From positions 124,001-188,000 of the forward strand of contig NZ_JAOEFD010000002.1 of assembly GCF_025420485.1 (NCBI RefSeq): a stretch of 64,000 nucleotides of DNA, given 5' to 3'. This document shows, in pieces, positions 8,481 through 16,812 of this stretch; the first letter of the stretch is position 1; each line of letters begins with the position of its first letter. The stretch comes from Nesterenkonia marinintestina. GTDB lineage: Bacteria > Actinomycetota > Actinomycetes > Actinomycetales > Micrococcaceae. A program made the position numbers and the translations under genes. The notes under the pieces are model-generated. The model worked only from the letters and a program-made list of their open reading frames with translations. It was not told where the DNA came from and did no database searches.

Positions 8481-9350
8481 TCAGCTTGTCACGGTCCGAG
8501 TGATGATCTCGGCCAGCAGGGTGGAGATCCGCGGGGCGGCCTCCCGACCGGCGTCGATGACCTCCTGGTGGCTCAGCGGCTGGGGGGAGATGCCGGCCGC
8601 CTGGTTGGTGACCAGGGAGATGCCGAAGACCTCCATCCCGGCCGCCCGTGCCGCTATGGCCTCCAGCGCGGTGGACATGCCGACCAGGTCCGCTCCGAGG
8701 GTGCCGGCCATCCGGACTTCGGCCGGGGTCTCGTAGTGCGGGCCGGGGAACTGGGCGTAGACGCCCTCCGGGAGCGAGGGGTCCACCTCGTGGGCGATCC
8801 CGCGGATACGGGCGGAGTAGAGGTCCGTCATATCGACGAAGTGGGCTCCGCGCAGGGAGGAGGTCGCCGTGAGGTTCAGGTGGTCGCTGATCAGGACCGC
8901 GGTGCCGGGCGCCCACTCCTCGCGCAGGCCGCCGCAGCCGTTGGTGAGGACCATGGTCTTCGCGCCGGCGGCCGCGGCGGTGCGCACTCCGTGGGCGACG
9001 GCGTCGACGCCGCGGCCCTCGTAGTAGTGGGTGCGTGCGGCGACCACGAGCACGTGATGGGCCGGCCCGTCGTCGTCGCCGGTGCGGACGATCCGCAGCG
9101 TGCCCGAGTGTCCGGAGACCGCGGAGGCGTGGAAGCCGGGGATCTCGGCCGCGTCGATCTCGCAGACGGTCTCGCCGAGCCGGTCGGCGGCCTGGCTCCA
9201 GCCGGAGCCCAGAGTGCAGGCGAGATCGATCGAGTCCACGCCGGCGCGCTCCAGCAGTGCGGAGGCGGCCTCTGCGGCCAGGCGGTTCGCCGGAGCCTCA
9301 GGGTCGTTGGTCGGGATCGTCTCGGGCGCGGCGGTGATGTGCTGGGACAT
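8481..9350 (-). CDS. Purine-nucleoside phosphorylase
   Basis: A 289-residue trimeric-type (PNP/MTAP superfamily) phosphorylase that splits purine (deoxy)nucleosides to base and (deoxy)ribose 1-phosphate. Visible motifs are the phosphate-binding TLGSGW, THYYEGRGVDAVAHGVR, NGCGGLREEW, FPGPHYETPAEVR and the GMSTALEAIAAR segment, which separate it from MTA phosphorylases. ATG 9350 was chosen because GGAGG lies 5 bases upstream; ATG 9383 and a start at 9443 are in frame but would add unconserved residues. Only 21 bases separate its stop from the mutase start, so the three salvage genes probably form an operon. A second PNP-superfamily gene at 46830-47645 is of the MTA type. Confidence 0.94.
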   Translation of the reverse strand: MSQHITAAPETIPTNDPEAPANRLAAEAASALLERAGVDSIDLACTLGSGWSQAADRLGETVCEIDAAEIPGFHASAVSGHSGTLRIVRTGDDDGPAHHVLVVAARTHYYEGRGVDAVAHGVRTAAAAGAKTMVLTNGCGGLREEWAPGTAVLISDHLNLTATSSLRGAHFVDMTDLYSARIRGIAHEVDPSLPEGVYAQFPGPHYETPAEVRMAGTLGADLVGMSTALEAIAARAAGMEVFGISLVTNQAAGISPQPLSHQEVIDAGREAAPRISTLLAEIITRTVTS

Positions 9351-9458
9351 CCCGCCTCCGGTGGGTGCGCTGTGCTCAGTCATCGCCTCCCAATGTACCC
9401 GGAACGCGCCCGGTCCTCTCCGGTCCCGCCCGCCCCGCGACACCCGACTCCCGCCCTA

Positions 9459-9525
9459 CCCGTCGATGGAGAGAAACTCGCCGCGCGTCACGGCATGTCG
9501 GCACGAACTTCTCTCCCTCGACGGG
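9459..9525. repeat. Long intergenic inverted repeat
   Basis: The left arm at 9459-9480 and right arm at 9504-9525 are inverted copies 22 bases long with three mismatches (core CCCGTCGATGGAGAGAA against CCCGTCGAGGGAGAGAA), with a 23-base loop. It sits between the divergent PNP and LpdA-like genes, so it is not a simple terminator for either. It could be a dispersed intergenic palindrome or a regulator site; there is no other copy in this window. Confidence 0.6.
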
Positions 9526-9595
9526 GTGGCGGGGACGTCGCGTGGGCGGGGTGCGGGCGGGATGCGGCTATGACTTGAGTGCCCCAGTGGGCAGA

Positions 9596-11050
9596 ATGGA
9601 GATCGTGACTTCTTCTGACACCGGGAACCCGTTCGCACCTGACCACATCGCCGTCCTCGGAGGGGGTCCCGGCGGCTACGAGGCCGCCTTGGCGGCCGCC
9701 GACGCCGGAGCCCGAGTCACGGTCGTCGAGGACAAGGGGCTCGGCGGCTCAGCGGTGCTGACCGACGTGGTCCCCTCCAAGACCCTGATCGCCACCGCCG
9801 ATGCGATGCGCCGGGTCAACGCCTCGGTGAACTTCGGAGTGCGGTTCGGTGAGCGCGGCGAGACCGACGACGACCAGTTCGAGACCGAGGCCTGGGCGGA
9901 CTTCTCCCGGGTCAATGAGCGTCTGCTCAAGCTCGCCCACGACCAGTCCCAGGACATCGAGGCTTCCGTGAAGCGCGCCGGGATCACCGTCATCAAGGGC
10001 CGCGGCCGGCTCGTCCCACCGCACAGCATCGAAGTCACCCCGCGCGACGGGGGCCGGTCCCAGCTCATCGAGGCCGACGCCGTCCTGGTGGCCACCGGCG
10101 CCAGCCCGCGGGAGCTGCCCACCGCGGTCCCCGACGGGGAGCGCATCCTCAACTGGACCCAGGCCTACATCCTCACCGAGGTGCCCGAGCACATGATCGT
10201 GGTCGGCTCGGGGGTCACCGGCGCGGAGTTCGCCTCCGCCTACCGCCGCCTCGGCGCCGAGGTCACCCTGGTCTCGTCGCGGGAGCGGGTCCTGCCCGGC
10301 GAGGACGCCGACGCCGCGGAGGTGCTGGAGCGGGCGTTCACCCGCGTGGGGACCCACGTGGCCTCGAAGTCTCGGGCCGAGTCGGTGGAGCGCGACGGGG
10401 ACGGCGTCCGCGTGACCCTGAACACCGGCGAGGTCCTCCACGGCTCCCACTGCCTGATGGCCGTCGGGGGAGTCCCCAACACCGAGGACGTCGGACTCGA
10501 GGACTGCGGCGTCCAGCTCACCGAGTCTGGGCACGTGCGCGTGGACTCGGTCTCCCGCACCACCGCCGCCGGCATCTACGCCGCCGGAGACTGCACCGGC
10601 AAGCTGCCCCTGGCCTCCGTGGCGGCCATGCAGGGTCGCGTCGCCGTCTCCCACATGCTCGGCGAGGCGGTCAGCCCGCTGAAGCTGCACCACGTGGCCT
10701 CCAACGTCTTCACCTCCCCGGAGATCGCCACCGTGGGCGTGACCCAGGCCCAGGTCGACTCCGGGGAGTACCAGGCCGACGTGGTGAAGCTGGACCTCTC
10801 CACGAACCCTCGGGCGAAGATGATGATGGTCCGCGACGGCTTCGTGAAGATCTTCGCCCGCAAGGGGTCCGGGACCACGATCGGCGCCGTCGTCGTCGCC
10901 CCCCGCGCCTCCGAGCTGATCTTCCCGCTGGCCCTGGCGGTGACGCAGAAGATCCACGTCGACGACGTCGCCAAGACCATCACCGTCTACCCCTCCCTGA
11001 CCGGGTCGATCTCCGAGGCGGCCCGGCGGCTCCACGCCTACGGCGGCTGA
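9596..11050 (+). CDS. lpdA: LpdA-like NAD(P)H quinone dehydrogenase (flavoprotein disulfide reductase fold, no disulfide)
   Basis: A 484-residue protein with the FAD-binding GGGPGGYEA near residue 22, a second NAD(P)-binding GSGVTGAEFAS, the FAD motif YAAGDCTG and a C-terminal dimerisation domain. In lipoamide dehydrogenases the segment after the first fold holds a CxxxxC redox pair; here it reads GGSAVLTDVVPSK (50-62) with both cysteines missing, and the C-terminal His-Glu active-site pair is not evident. This is the pattern of mycobacterial LpdA (Rv3303c), which reduces quinones with NAD(P)H and protects against oxidative stress. GTG 9605 is an alternative start, 7 bases after a CAGAAT box. 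It is not a subunit of a 2-oxoacid dehydrogenase complex. Confidence 0.88.
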   Translation: MEIVTSSDTGNPFAPDHIAVLGGGPGGYEAALAAADAGARVTVVEDKGLGGSAVLTDVVPSKTLIATADAMRRVNASVNFGVRFGERGETDDDQFETEAWADFSRVNERLLKLAHDQSQDIEASVKRAGITVIKGRGRLVPPHSIEVTPRDGGRSQLIEADAVLVATGASPRELPTAVPDGERILNWTQAYILTEVPEHMIVVGSGVTGAEFASAYRRLGAEVTLVSSRERVLPGEDADAAEVLERAFTRVGTHVASKSRAESVERDGDGVRVTLNTGEVLHGSHCLMAVGGVPNTEDVGLEDCGVQLTESGHVRVDSVSRTTAAGIYAAGDCTGKLPLASVAAMQGRVAVSHMLGEAVSPLKLHHVASNVFTSPEIATVGVTQAQVDSGEYQADVVKLDLSTNPRAKMMMVRDGFVKIFARKGSGTTIGAVVVAPRASELIFPLALAVTQKIHVDDVAKTITVYPSLTGSISEAARRLHAYGG

Positions 11051-11059
11051 GCCGGAGGC

Positions 11060-11065
11060 TACGAT
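11060..11065 (+). promoter_or_regulatory. -10 box of leaderless promoter
   Basis: TACGAT ends six bases before the ATG at 11072 of the DUF885 gene, so transcription would begin at about the start codon. It lies just after the stop of the lpdA-like gene. No clear -35 box is seen. Confidence 0.45.
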
Positions 11066-11071
11066 GACCGG

Positions 11072-12751
11072 ATGAGCTCCCACCCCGCCCAGCCCCGCAC
11101 CCCCACGGCCGTCGACGCCTTCGCCGAGGAGCACTTCGAGAAGCACCTCGCCCTCGATCCCGAGGAGGCCACCGTACTGGGCCGCACCGGAGTCGAGACC
11201 GAGTACGCCGACTATTCGCCCGCCGGCACCGAGGCGATGGCCCGGCTGAATCGGGAGACCCTGCGCGGGCTCGACGAGCTCACTCCGTCCGACCACACCG
11301 ATGAGGTCACCCTCCACGCGATGCGTGAGCGGCTCGGACTGGCGGTGGCGCAGCACGAGACCGGTCGCACGGAGCTGAACAACCTGGCCTCCGCTCCTCA
11401 GGGCGTCCGGATGGTGCTGGAGCTGATGCCGCAGTCCACCGACGCCGACTTCGAGCACATCGCCGGGCGCCTGCACAATCTGCCCGGGGCGCTGGAGGGC
11501 TATTGGGAGTCCCTGCGGGCCTCCGCCGCGCAGGGCCACGTGGCCGCCCGACGGCAGGTGAGCACCGTCGCCGGACAGTGCCGCGACTACGCGAAGGCCG
11601 ACGGGGCCCTGGCCTCCCTGCTGGCCTCCGCGAAGCGGGCCGGAGTCGACGACCAGGTGCGCGGACGTGTGGCCGACGGCGTCTCCGCCGCCGCAGGAGC
11701 CTATGAGCAGCTGGCCCAGCGGCTGAGCGAGGAGCTTCTGCCGCAGGCCCCGCAGACCGACGCCGTCGGCACCGATCTCTACCGCCTGGCCTCACAGACC
11801 TTCACCGGCACCGTGCTGGACCTCGAGGAGACCTATGCCTGGGGGCAGGAGGAGCTGGCGAGGCTGGTCGCCGAGCAGGAGCGGGTCGCCTCGCAGATCA
11901 GCCCCGGTGCCGACGTCGCCCAGGCCAAGGCGGTCCTGGATGCGGATCCGGCCCGTCAGATCGAGGGCACCGAGGCGCTGCGCGCATGGATGCAGGACCT
12001 CTCCGACCGGGCGGTCGCCGAGCTGAAGGGCACACACTTCGACATCCCGGCGCCCATGGACCGGCTCGAATGCCTGATCGCCCCCACCCAGGACGGCGGG
12101 GTCTACTACACCGGCCCCAGCGAGGACTTCTCCCGCCCGGGCCGGATGTGGTGGTCGGTGCCGCCGGGGGAGACCTCCTTCACCACCTGGTCCCAGACGA
12201 CCACCGTGTACCACGAGGGGGTGCCCGGTCATCACCTGCAGATCGCCACGGCGACGATGATCCGGGACCGGCTGAACTCCTGGCGCCGCAACGGCTGCAT
12301 GGTCTCCGGCTACGCCGAGGGCTGGGCGCTCTACGCCGAGAAGCTCATGGAGGAGCTCGGCCACCTGAAGGATCCCGGCGACGCGATGGGCATGCTGGAC
12401 ATGCAGCGGATGCGTGCGGCCCGCGTCGTCTTCGACATCGGGGTCCACTGCGGGTTCGCCGCACCGCAGGAGTGGGGCGGCGGGACCTGGACCCCGGAGA
12501 GGGGGTACGCCTTCCTCAAGCACCACCTGCCGGTCTCTCAGGGCGAGCTCGACTTCGAGTTCACCCGCTATCTGGGCTGGCCCGGCCAGGCGCCCTCCTA
12601 CAAGGTCGGCCAGCGGGTCTTCGAACAGCTGCGCGCCGAGCGGGAGGCCGACGACGGCGCAGACTTCGACCTGCGCGGCTTCCACACCGAGGTGCTGCAG
12701 CTGGGCATGCTCGGACTCGACACGCTCCGCTTCGCCGTGCAGAGGACCTGA
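11072..12751 (+). CDS. DUF885 family protein, putative metallopeptidase
   Basis: A 559-residue cytoplasmic protein. The DUF885 signature YHEGVPGHHLQIA is present, with His381, Glu382, His387 and His388, resembling a zinc-peptidase HExxxH-type site, and SGYAEGWALYAE follows with the expected downstream Glu residues. Family members are poorly characterised and are thought to be peptidases or hydrolases; no substrate can be named. A TACGAT box six bases before the ATG suggests its own leaderless promoter. The gene is followed after 11 bases by the acetyltransferase gene and the two are probably co-transcribed. Confidence 0.85.
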   Translation: MSSHPAQPRTPTAVDAFAEEHFEKHLALDPEEATVLGRTGVETEYADYSPAGTEAMARLNRETLRGLDELTPSDHTDEVTLHAMRERLGLAVAQHETGRTELNNLASAPQGVRMVLELMPQSTDADFEHIAGRLHNLPGALEGYWESLRASAAQGHVAARRQVSTVAGQCRDYAKADGALASLLASAKRAGVDDQVRGRVADGVSAAAGAYEQLAQRLSEELLPQAPQTDAVGTDLYRLASQTFTGTVLDLEETYAWGQEELARLVAEQERVASQISPGADVAQAKAVLDADPARQIEGTEALRAWMQDLSDRAVAELKGTHFDIPAPMDRLECLIAPTQDGGVYYTGPSEDFSRPGRMWWSVPPGETSFTTWSQTTTVYHEGVPGHHLQIATATMIRDRLNSWRRNGCMVSGYAEGWALYAEKLMEELGHLKDPGDAMGMLDMQRMRAARVVFDIGVHCGFAAPQEWGGGTWTPERGYAFLKHHLPVSQGELDFEFTRYLGWPGQAPSYKVGQRVFEQLRAEREADDGADFDLRGFHTEVLQLGMLGLDTLRFAVQRT

Positions 12752-12762
12752 GGAGCCCGCCG

Positions 12763-13455
12763 ATGCGGTTCCTCCCACACCGACACCGACGCCGGCGCCG
12801 AGGCTCGGGGCGGGGCTCGGCTCAGCCGCACTGGCCCGTGACTCTCACCGCCGAGGCCGGCGACGGCGCCGTGCTGCTGCGACCCATCAGCCTCGCCGAC
12901 GAGCACCGGTACCTCGCGCTGCAGCTCCGGAACCACGACTGGTTGGCCCCCTGGTCTGCGACGACGCCGGAACACCCGGGCACCGGCGTCACGTCGGCGG
13001 GGTTCCGAGCCGGCACCCGGGCGCTGCTGAAGCAGGCCCGACGCGGCGCCTCGATGCCGTGGCTCATCTGGTTCGCCCCGCGCGACGCCGGCCGGACCGG
13101 GGCCCCGCCGGAGTTCGGGCTGGTCGGGCAGCTGACCGTGGGCCCGATCATCGGGGGCTCCGCCCGATCGACGAGCATCGGCTACTGGATGGATGAGGCC
13201 CACGCCGGCCGCGGGATCATGACCGCCGCGGTGGCCGCCGCGGTGGACCACCTGCTCGACGTCCGGGGCCTGCATCGGGTGGAGATCGCCGTGCGTCCAG
13301 AGAACCTGCGCAGTCTGCGCGTGGTGGAGAAGCTGGGCCTGCGCGAGGAGGGTCTGCGCCTGCGGTTCCTCCACATCGGCGGCGCCTGGGCGGACCACCG
13401 GATCTTCGCGATCACCGCCGAGGAGCCGCGCGCCTGGGCCTCTCCGCGCGGCTGA
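12763..13455 (+). CDS. RimJ/RimL-like GNAT N-acetyltransferase
   Basis: A 230-residue GNAT-fold protein with a very basic N-terminus (HRHRRRRRG). The acetyl-CoA loop is recognisable in DEAHAGRGIMTAAVAAAV (the R/Q-x-x-G-x-G/A type), followed by HRVEIAVRPENLRSLRVVEKLGLR and the RFLHIGGAWADHRIFAI end that is typical of RimJ/RimL enzymes, which acetylate N-termini of ribosomal or other proteins. The next gene is a SepX/GLPR-like membrane protein; in mycobacteria, corynebacteria and streptomycetes a rimJ-type gene sits next to that gene (glp/moeA-rimJ-sepX). The glp/moeA gene itself is not in this window. Confidence 0.88.
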   Translation: MRFLPHRHRRRRRGSGRGSAQPHWPVTLTAEAGDGAVLLRPISLADEHRYLALQLRNHDWLAPWSATTPEHPGTGVTSAGFRAGTRALLKQARRGASMPWLIWFAPRDAGRTGAPPEFGLVGQLTVGPIIGGSARSTSIGYWMDEAHAGRGIMTAAVAAAVDHLLDVRGLHRVEIAVRPENLRSLRVVEKLGLREEGLRLRFLHIGGAWADHRIFAITAEEPRAWASPRG

Positions 13456-13618
13456 GCGGCCGCTGCTGACGGCCGGCGACACGCGCCCGTCTGCACATCG
13501 GCTGGGAAGTGGTGGGAGGACCCTGGGAATCGACTAGTATGGCTTCACGCCTACGATCAGCGGATCCCCCGGACGGTGGAGACGTGGGCGCCGAAGAGGG
13601 GCACGGAAGGGAGTCACG

Positions 13619-14791
13619 GTGGTACTGGGCGCATCTCGTCTCGAGACGATGGTGCTCACCGTGATCCCCGATCTGCCCATCCACTCCTCGGTGCTCTTCG
13701 CCTTCGCCGCCGGGCTCTTCCTGGCTGCGCTGATCCTCCGAGCCCAGCGGCTGCCCGAAGGGCCGACGTCCTCACGGACGGCGGTCCGACTCGGGCATCC
13801 CACGATCACCCGTCTCCGACGGCTCCGCACGGTGCGGGGTCCCCGGAGGGGACGAGCAGAACGAAGGGCATACATGTCAGAGAACACCCCACGCGGCGGA
13901 GCCGGCGCCGCGACCTCGCGACCCGCGACGGACTCCGGAGCCTCCGCAGCCCCGGCCGACGCGGGCCTCACCGTGCACTGGGGCCGCGCCGCGGTGGCCC
14001 TCGTCGGCGTGCTCGCACTGCTGGTCGCCCTGGTGACCGCGGTCGTCGCGGCGGTCGGACCGATGACCTTCGTGCCCCCGCTGCTGGCCCTGCTGGTCTT
14101 CGCCGCAGCCGTCGTCGCCCTGCGCGCCATGGCGGTCACCCGTCGGCGGGGCCGGCGCCGCGAAGACCTCGACGCCGCCATCGCCGAGGCCATGAACCCC
14201 ACTCTGACGACCGACGAAGCCGCCTCCCTGCGCCGTCCCCACGTGCCCACCACGGCGCACACCCTGACCGCGCACACCCTGCACGCCCAGCAGGTGAGCC
14301 CCTTCGACGCCATGGTCTCGGACGCCCGGGGGTCCGGCGGCCCGCGCTCGCTGCAGGAGATCGACGCAGACGGCCTGCCGGTCGACCTGGCCTCCACCTT
14401 CGACGAGTCCGACGCCCGCCCCGCGCCGGAGCACCGGCCGGCCGCACAGACCGCACAGACCGCTCCGGCCGCGCCGGCCGCACAGGCCGACCGGGCCGCA
14501 GAGAGCGCGGCCACACCGGAGACCGGGGCCCAGTGGCGCCCGCGCGAGGTGCCCCGTCCGAGGTACCTCGAGGCGGAGAAGGCCTCCCGCCCCCTTCCGG
14601 AGCCGCTGCGGACAGAGGATCCGAAGCCGACCGGCGACGTCCGACTCAACCGCGACTCCGCGCTCGCCGACTCCGGGGGCGACCTGCCCGCCGAGCAGTC
14701 GGAGATCCCAGCCTTCTCCACCGCCCCGCACAGCGGATCCGGACAGCAGGCGCTCGATCTCGATGCCGTGCTGAGGCGCCGCCGGGCCTGA
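13619..14791 (+). CDS. SepX/GLPR-like putative actinobacterial cell-division membrane protein
   Basis: A 390-residue protein with one hydrophobic helix near the N-terminus (about 24-41), a basic linker, a helical hairpin (about 124-147 and 151-170) and a long, Ala/Pro/Glu-rich, probably disordered C-terminus. This architecture, together with its place directly after a rimJ-type acetyltransferase, matches SepX (Streptomyces) and GLPR (Corynebacterium), membrane partners of the Glp/FtsZ division machinery. The call rests on layout and synteny, not on a motif. GTG 13619 has a GGAAGGGAG Shine-Dalgarno; ATG 13874 would remove the first helix. A TAGTAT box at 13535-13540 may be the promoter, leaving a leader of about 70 bases. 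Confidence 0.5.
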   Translation: MVLGASRLETMVLTVIPDLPIHSSVLFAFAAGLFLAALILRAQRLPEGPTSSRTAVRLGHPTITRLRRLRTVRGPRRGRAERRAYMSENTPRGGAGAATSRPATDSGASAAPADAGLTVHWGRAAVALVGVLALLVALVTAVVAAVGPMTFVPPLLALLVFAAAVVALRAMAVTRRRGRRREDLDAAIAEAMNPTLTTDEAASLRRPHVPTTAHTLTAHTLHAQQVSPFDAMVSDARGSGGPRSLQEIDADGLPVDLASTFDESDARPAPEHRPAAQTAQTAPAAPAAQADRAAESAATPETGAQWRPREVPRPRYLEAEKASRPLPEPLRTEDPKPTGDVRLNRDSALADSGGDLPAEQSEIPAFSTAPHSGSGQQALDLDAVLRRRRA

Positions 14792-14807
14792 TCCGACGGA
14801 CCACCAC

Positions 14808-16154
14808 GTGCTCGGACGAGACGTCTTCGACGACCCGCACTCCACCGCGCCGCAGCCCGATGACGACGACCCCGTCGGCGGTGCGGGAGACCCCGGCGTC
14901 GTCGCGGCTCTGGACAGGCGGCAGCTCGAGTCCGAGCAGCTCGCCCTCCTCCAGTCCTCCGCGGTCTTCGCTCCGGTCCGGACGGCCCTGAGGGACTTCG
15001 GCGTCGCCGCGGCCCAGCTGCAGGTCGAGAGCGTCCAGCACCGCCCGGGCGCCGGGGTCACCGGGATCTACCGCGTCGAGGCCGAGGGGGCCGAGGCCGA
15101 ACGACTCTTCCTGGGTGCCACGACCGAGCCGGTGGACGACCGTGCGGGCGGAGTCGTGGTGGTGGACTCTCCGGTCGGGCTGCTCAGCGTCTGGCGTCAC
15201 CCCGGGGACCCTGCTCTGCCCGGACTGCATCTGGCGGCCGACCCGGCCGCAGTCATCTCGGAGTGGGGCGAGGGTCGGGCGCTGCGACGGCTGGAGACGG
15301 TGAGCTACCGTCCGCTGCGCCGCGCGGTGATCCTCGCCGAGTTCGACGACGGGGATCGCCTCTATCTGAAGGCCCTGCGTCGCGGCGCGGCCGCCCGGCT
15401 CGACCACCGTCACCGCATGCTCGCCGCCGCCGGCCTGCCGGTTCCCGTCCCGGCCCGCGGGCCTCGGGCCGAGGTCGTCGCCCTGCCCGACGGCGGCGGC
15501 CTCCCCCTGGCGGAGGCCTTCCTCGCCGACGGTGCCGCCGGGGTGGATCCCGGGCTGTTCCTCGACCTGCTCGACGGCCTGCCCGCGGAGGTCATGGACC
15601 TCTCGGAGCGGCCCTCATGGACCGACCGGCTGCCCGCCTACGCGGCGGCGGCCTCCTCGGCCCTTCCGGAGTGCGCCGACCGGATCCGCGTGCTGGCCGG
15701 TCGGATCGCCGCCGAGCTCCCGCTCACCGAGGCGGGTCCGCTCGTGCCCACCCACGGAGACTTCTACGAGGCCAACATCCTCATGGAGGGGGAGGCGGTC
15801 GGCAGTCTGCTCGACGTCGACTCCCTGGGCCCCGGACGGAGGATCGACGACCTGGCCTGCTTCCTCGGTCACCTCGCCGTGCTCCCGGCCGTCGACGCCC
15901 GCTACATCCACGTGCCGGAGGCCTTCGCACGCTTCGCCGCGGCGTTCTCCGGGGCCGTCGACGCCCACGGACTGCGGCTGCGCTCCGCCGCCGTCGCCCT
16001 GTCCCTCGTCGCCGGCGCGCGCGACGGAGCCCGTCCCGGGTGGGCGCGGGAGGCCGAGCACCGCCTGGACTGTGCGGAGTCGATCCTGGGGCCGGTCAGC
16101 CGCGAGCCAGCTCCTCCGCAGTGGCCAGACGATACCCGGCCCCTCGGACGGTGA
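14808..16154 (+). CDS. Aminoglycoside phosphotransferase-fold protein (maltokinase-like)
   Basis: A 448-residue protein with an APH-type kinase C-terminus: the Brenner motif THGDFYEANIL (His316, Asp318, Asn323) and metal-binding LLDVDSLGPG (Asp336, Asp338), with a possible ATP lysine in LYLKALRR. The N-terminal 150 residues resemble a cap domain as in maltokinases. The substrate is unknown; small sugars or metabolites are more likely than antibiotics. The start is GTG 14808, 16 bases after the SepX-like gene, so the two may be co-transcribed. The 3' end overlaps the convergent response regulator gene by 59 bases. Confidence 0.75.
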   Translation: MLGRDVFDDPHSTAPQPDDDDPVGGAGDPGVVAALDRRQLESEQLALLQSSAVFAPVRTALRDFGVAAAQLQVESVQHRPGAGVTGIYRVEAEGAEAERLFLGATTEPVDDRAGGVVVVDSPVGLLSVWRHPGDPALPGLHLAADPAAVISEWGEGRALRRLETVSYRPLRRAVILAEFDDGDRLYLKALRRGAAARLDHRHRMLAAAGLPVPVPARGPRAEVVALPDGGGLPLAEAFLADGAAGVDPGLFLDLLDGLPAEVMDLSERPSWTDRLPAYAAAASSALPECADRIRVLAGRIAAELPLTEAGPLVPTHGDFYEANILMEGEAVGSLLDVDSLGPGRRIDDLACFLGHLAVLPAVDARYIHVPEAFARFAAAFSGAVDAHGLRLRSAAVALSLVAGARDGARPGWAREAEHRLDCAESILGPVSREPAPPQWPDDTRPLGR

Positions 16155-16812
16155 CGATGCGGTCGGCGCCCAGCTTGTTCCTGAGGTAGCGGATGTAGAC
16201 GTCGACGACGTTCGAGGAGGTCACCGCCGTGGACTCCCACACCAGGTCGAGGAGCTGGTCGCGGGAGAGCACCTGCCGGGGATGTTCGAGCAGCACCTCG
16301 GCGAGGGTGAACTCCCTGGCGGACAGCTCCACGGGAGCGTCGTCGACCCAGGCGCGCCGCAGCCGCAGGTCGAGGCGCACCCCCTCATGCTCCAGGGCTT
16401 CGGGGAGTTCGACGTCCCCACCGCGGCCGGTGCTCTCCGTGGTCGGAGCCTCCGGCTCCGGCAGGCGCAGCCGGACTCGGGCGACGAGCTCCTCGACCCG
16501 AAACGGCTTCGCCATGTAGTCCTGGGCGCCGGAGCTCAGGCCCGTGACGGTGTCCTCCACCGACGAGCGCGCGGTGAGGATGATGACCGGCATGCGGTCC
16601 CCGGAGGAGCGGACCCGCTCCAGGACCTGGTAGCCGTCCATGCCCGGCAGACCCAGGTCCAGGATCATCAGGTCGAAGCGATCGTTGGCCAGGGCGACGA
16701 CCGCCTCCGGTCCGGTCGCTGCGGTGTGCGGGTCGAAGCCGGCCGAGGTCAGTCCCTTGGCGACGAACGACGCGATGCGGGCCTCGTCCTCGACGATCAG
16801 GATCCGGTGCAT
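16096..16812 (-). CDS. OmpR-family response regulator
   Basis: A 238-residue regulator with an N-terminal receiver (VEDE at 8-10, phosphoacceptor Asp52 in LMILDLGLPGMDG, Lys in DYMAKPF) and a C-terminal winged helix (SAREFTLAEVLLEHP and VDVYIRYLRNKL with TVRGAGYRL). Its ATG at 16812 shares one base with the stop of the upstream kinase gene (TGATG), so the pair is translationally coupled. It presumably binds DNA when phosphorylated by the kinase. The gene's end overlaps the convergent phosphotransferase-fold gene. Confidence 0.95.
   Translation of the reverse strand: MHRILIVEDEARIASFVAKGLTSAGFDPHTAATGPEAVVALANDRFDLMILDLGLPGMDGYQVLERVRSSGDRMPVIILTARSSVEDTVTGLSSGAQDYMAKPFRVEELVARVRLRLPEPEAPTTESTGRGGDVELPEALEHEGVRLDLRLRRAWVDDAPVELSAREFTLAEVLLEHPRQVLSRDQLLDLVWESTAVTSSNVVDVYIRYLRNKLGADRIVTVRGAGYRLATAEELARG

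Noticed and set aside
8481-9350. MTA phosphorylase
   Set aside because: Motifs fit the purine-nucleoside class; the MTA-type motif is in the gene at 46830-47645.
9596-11050. Dihydrolipoyl dehydrogenase of a 2-oxoacid complex
   Set aside because: Both redox cysteines are absent and no complex genes are nearby.
9749-11539. A long minus-strand open frame opposite the lpdA-like gene
   Set aside because: Composition is Gly/Val/His/Leu-rich with no domain, and the plus strand carries a clear flavoprotein.
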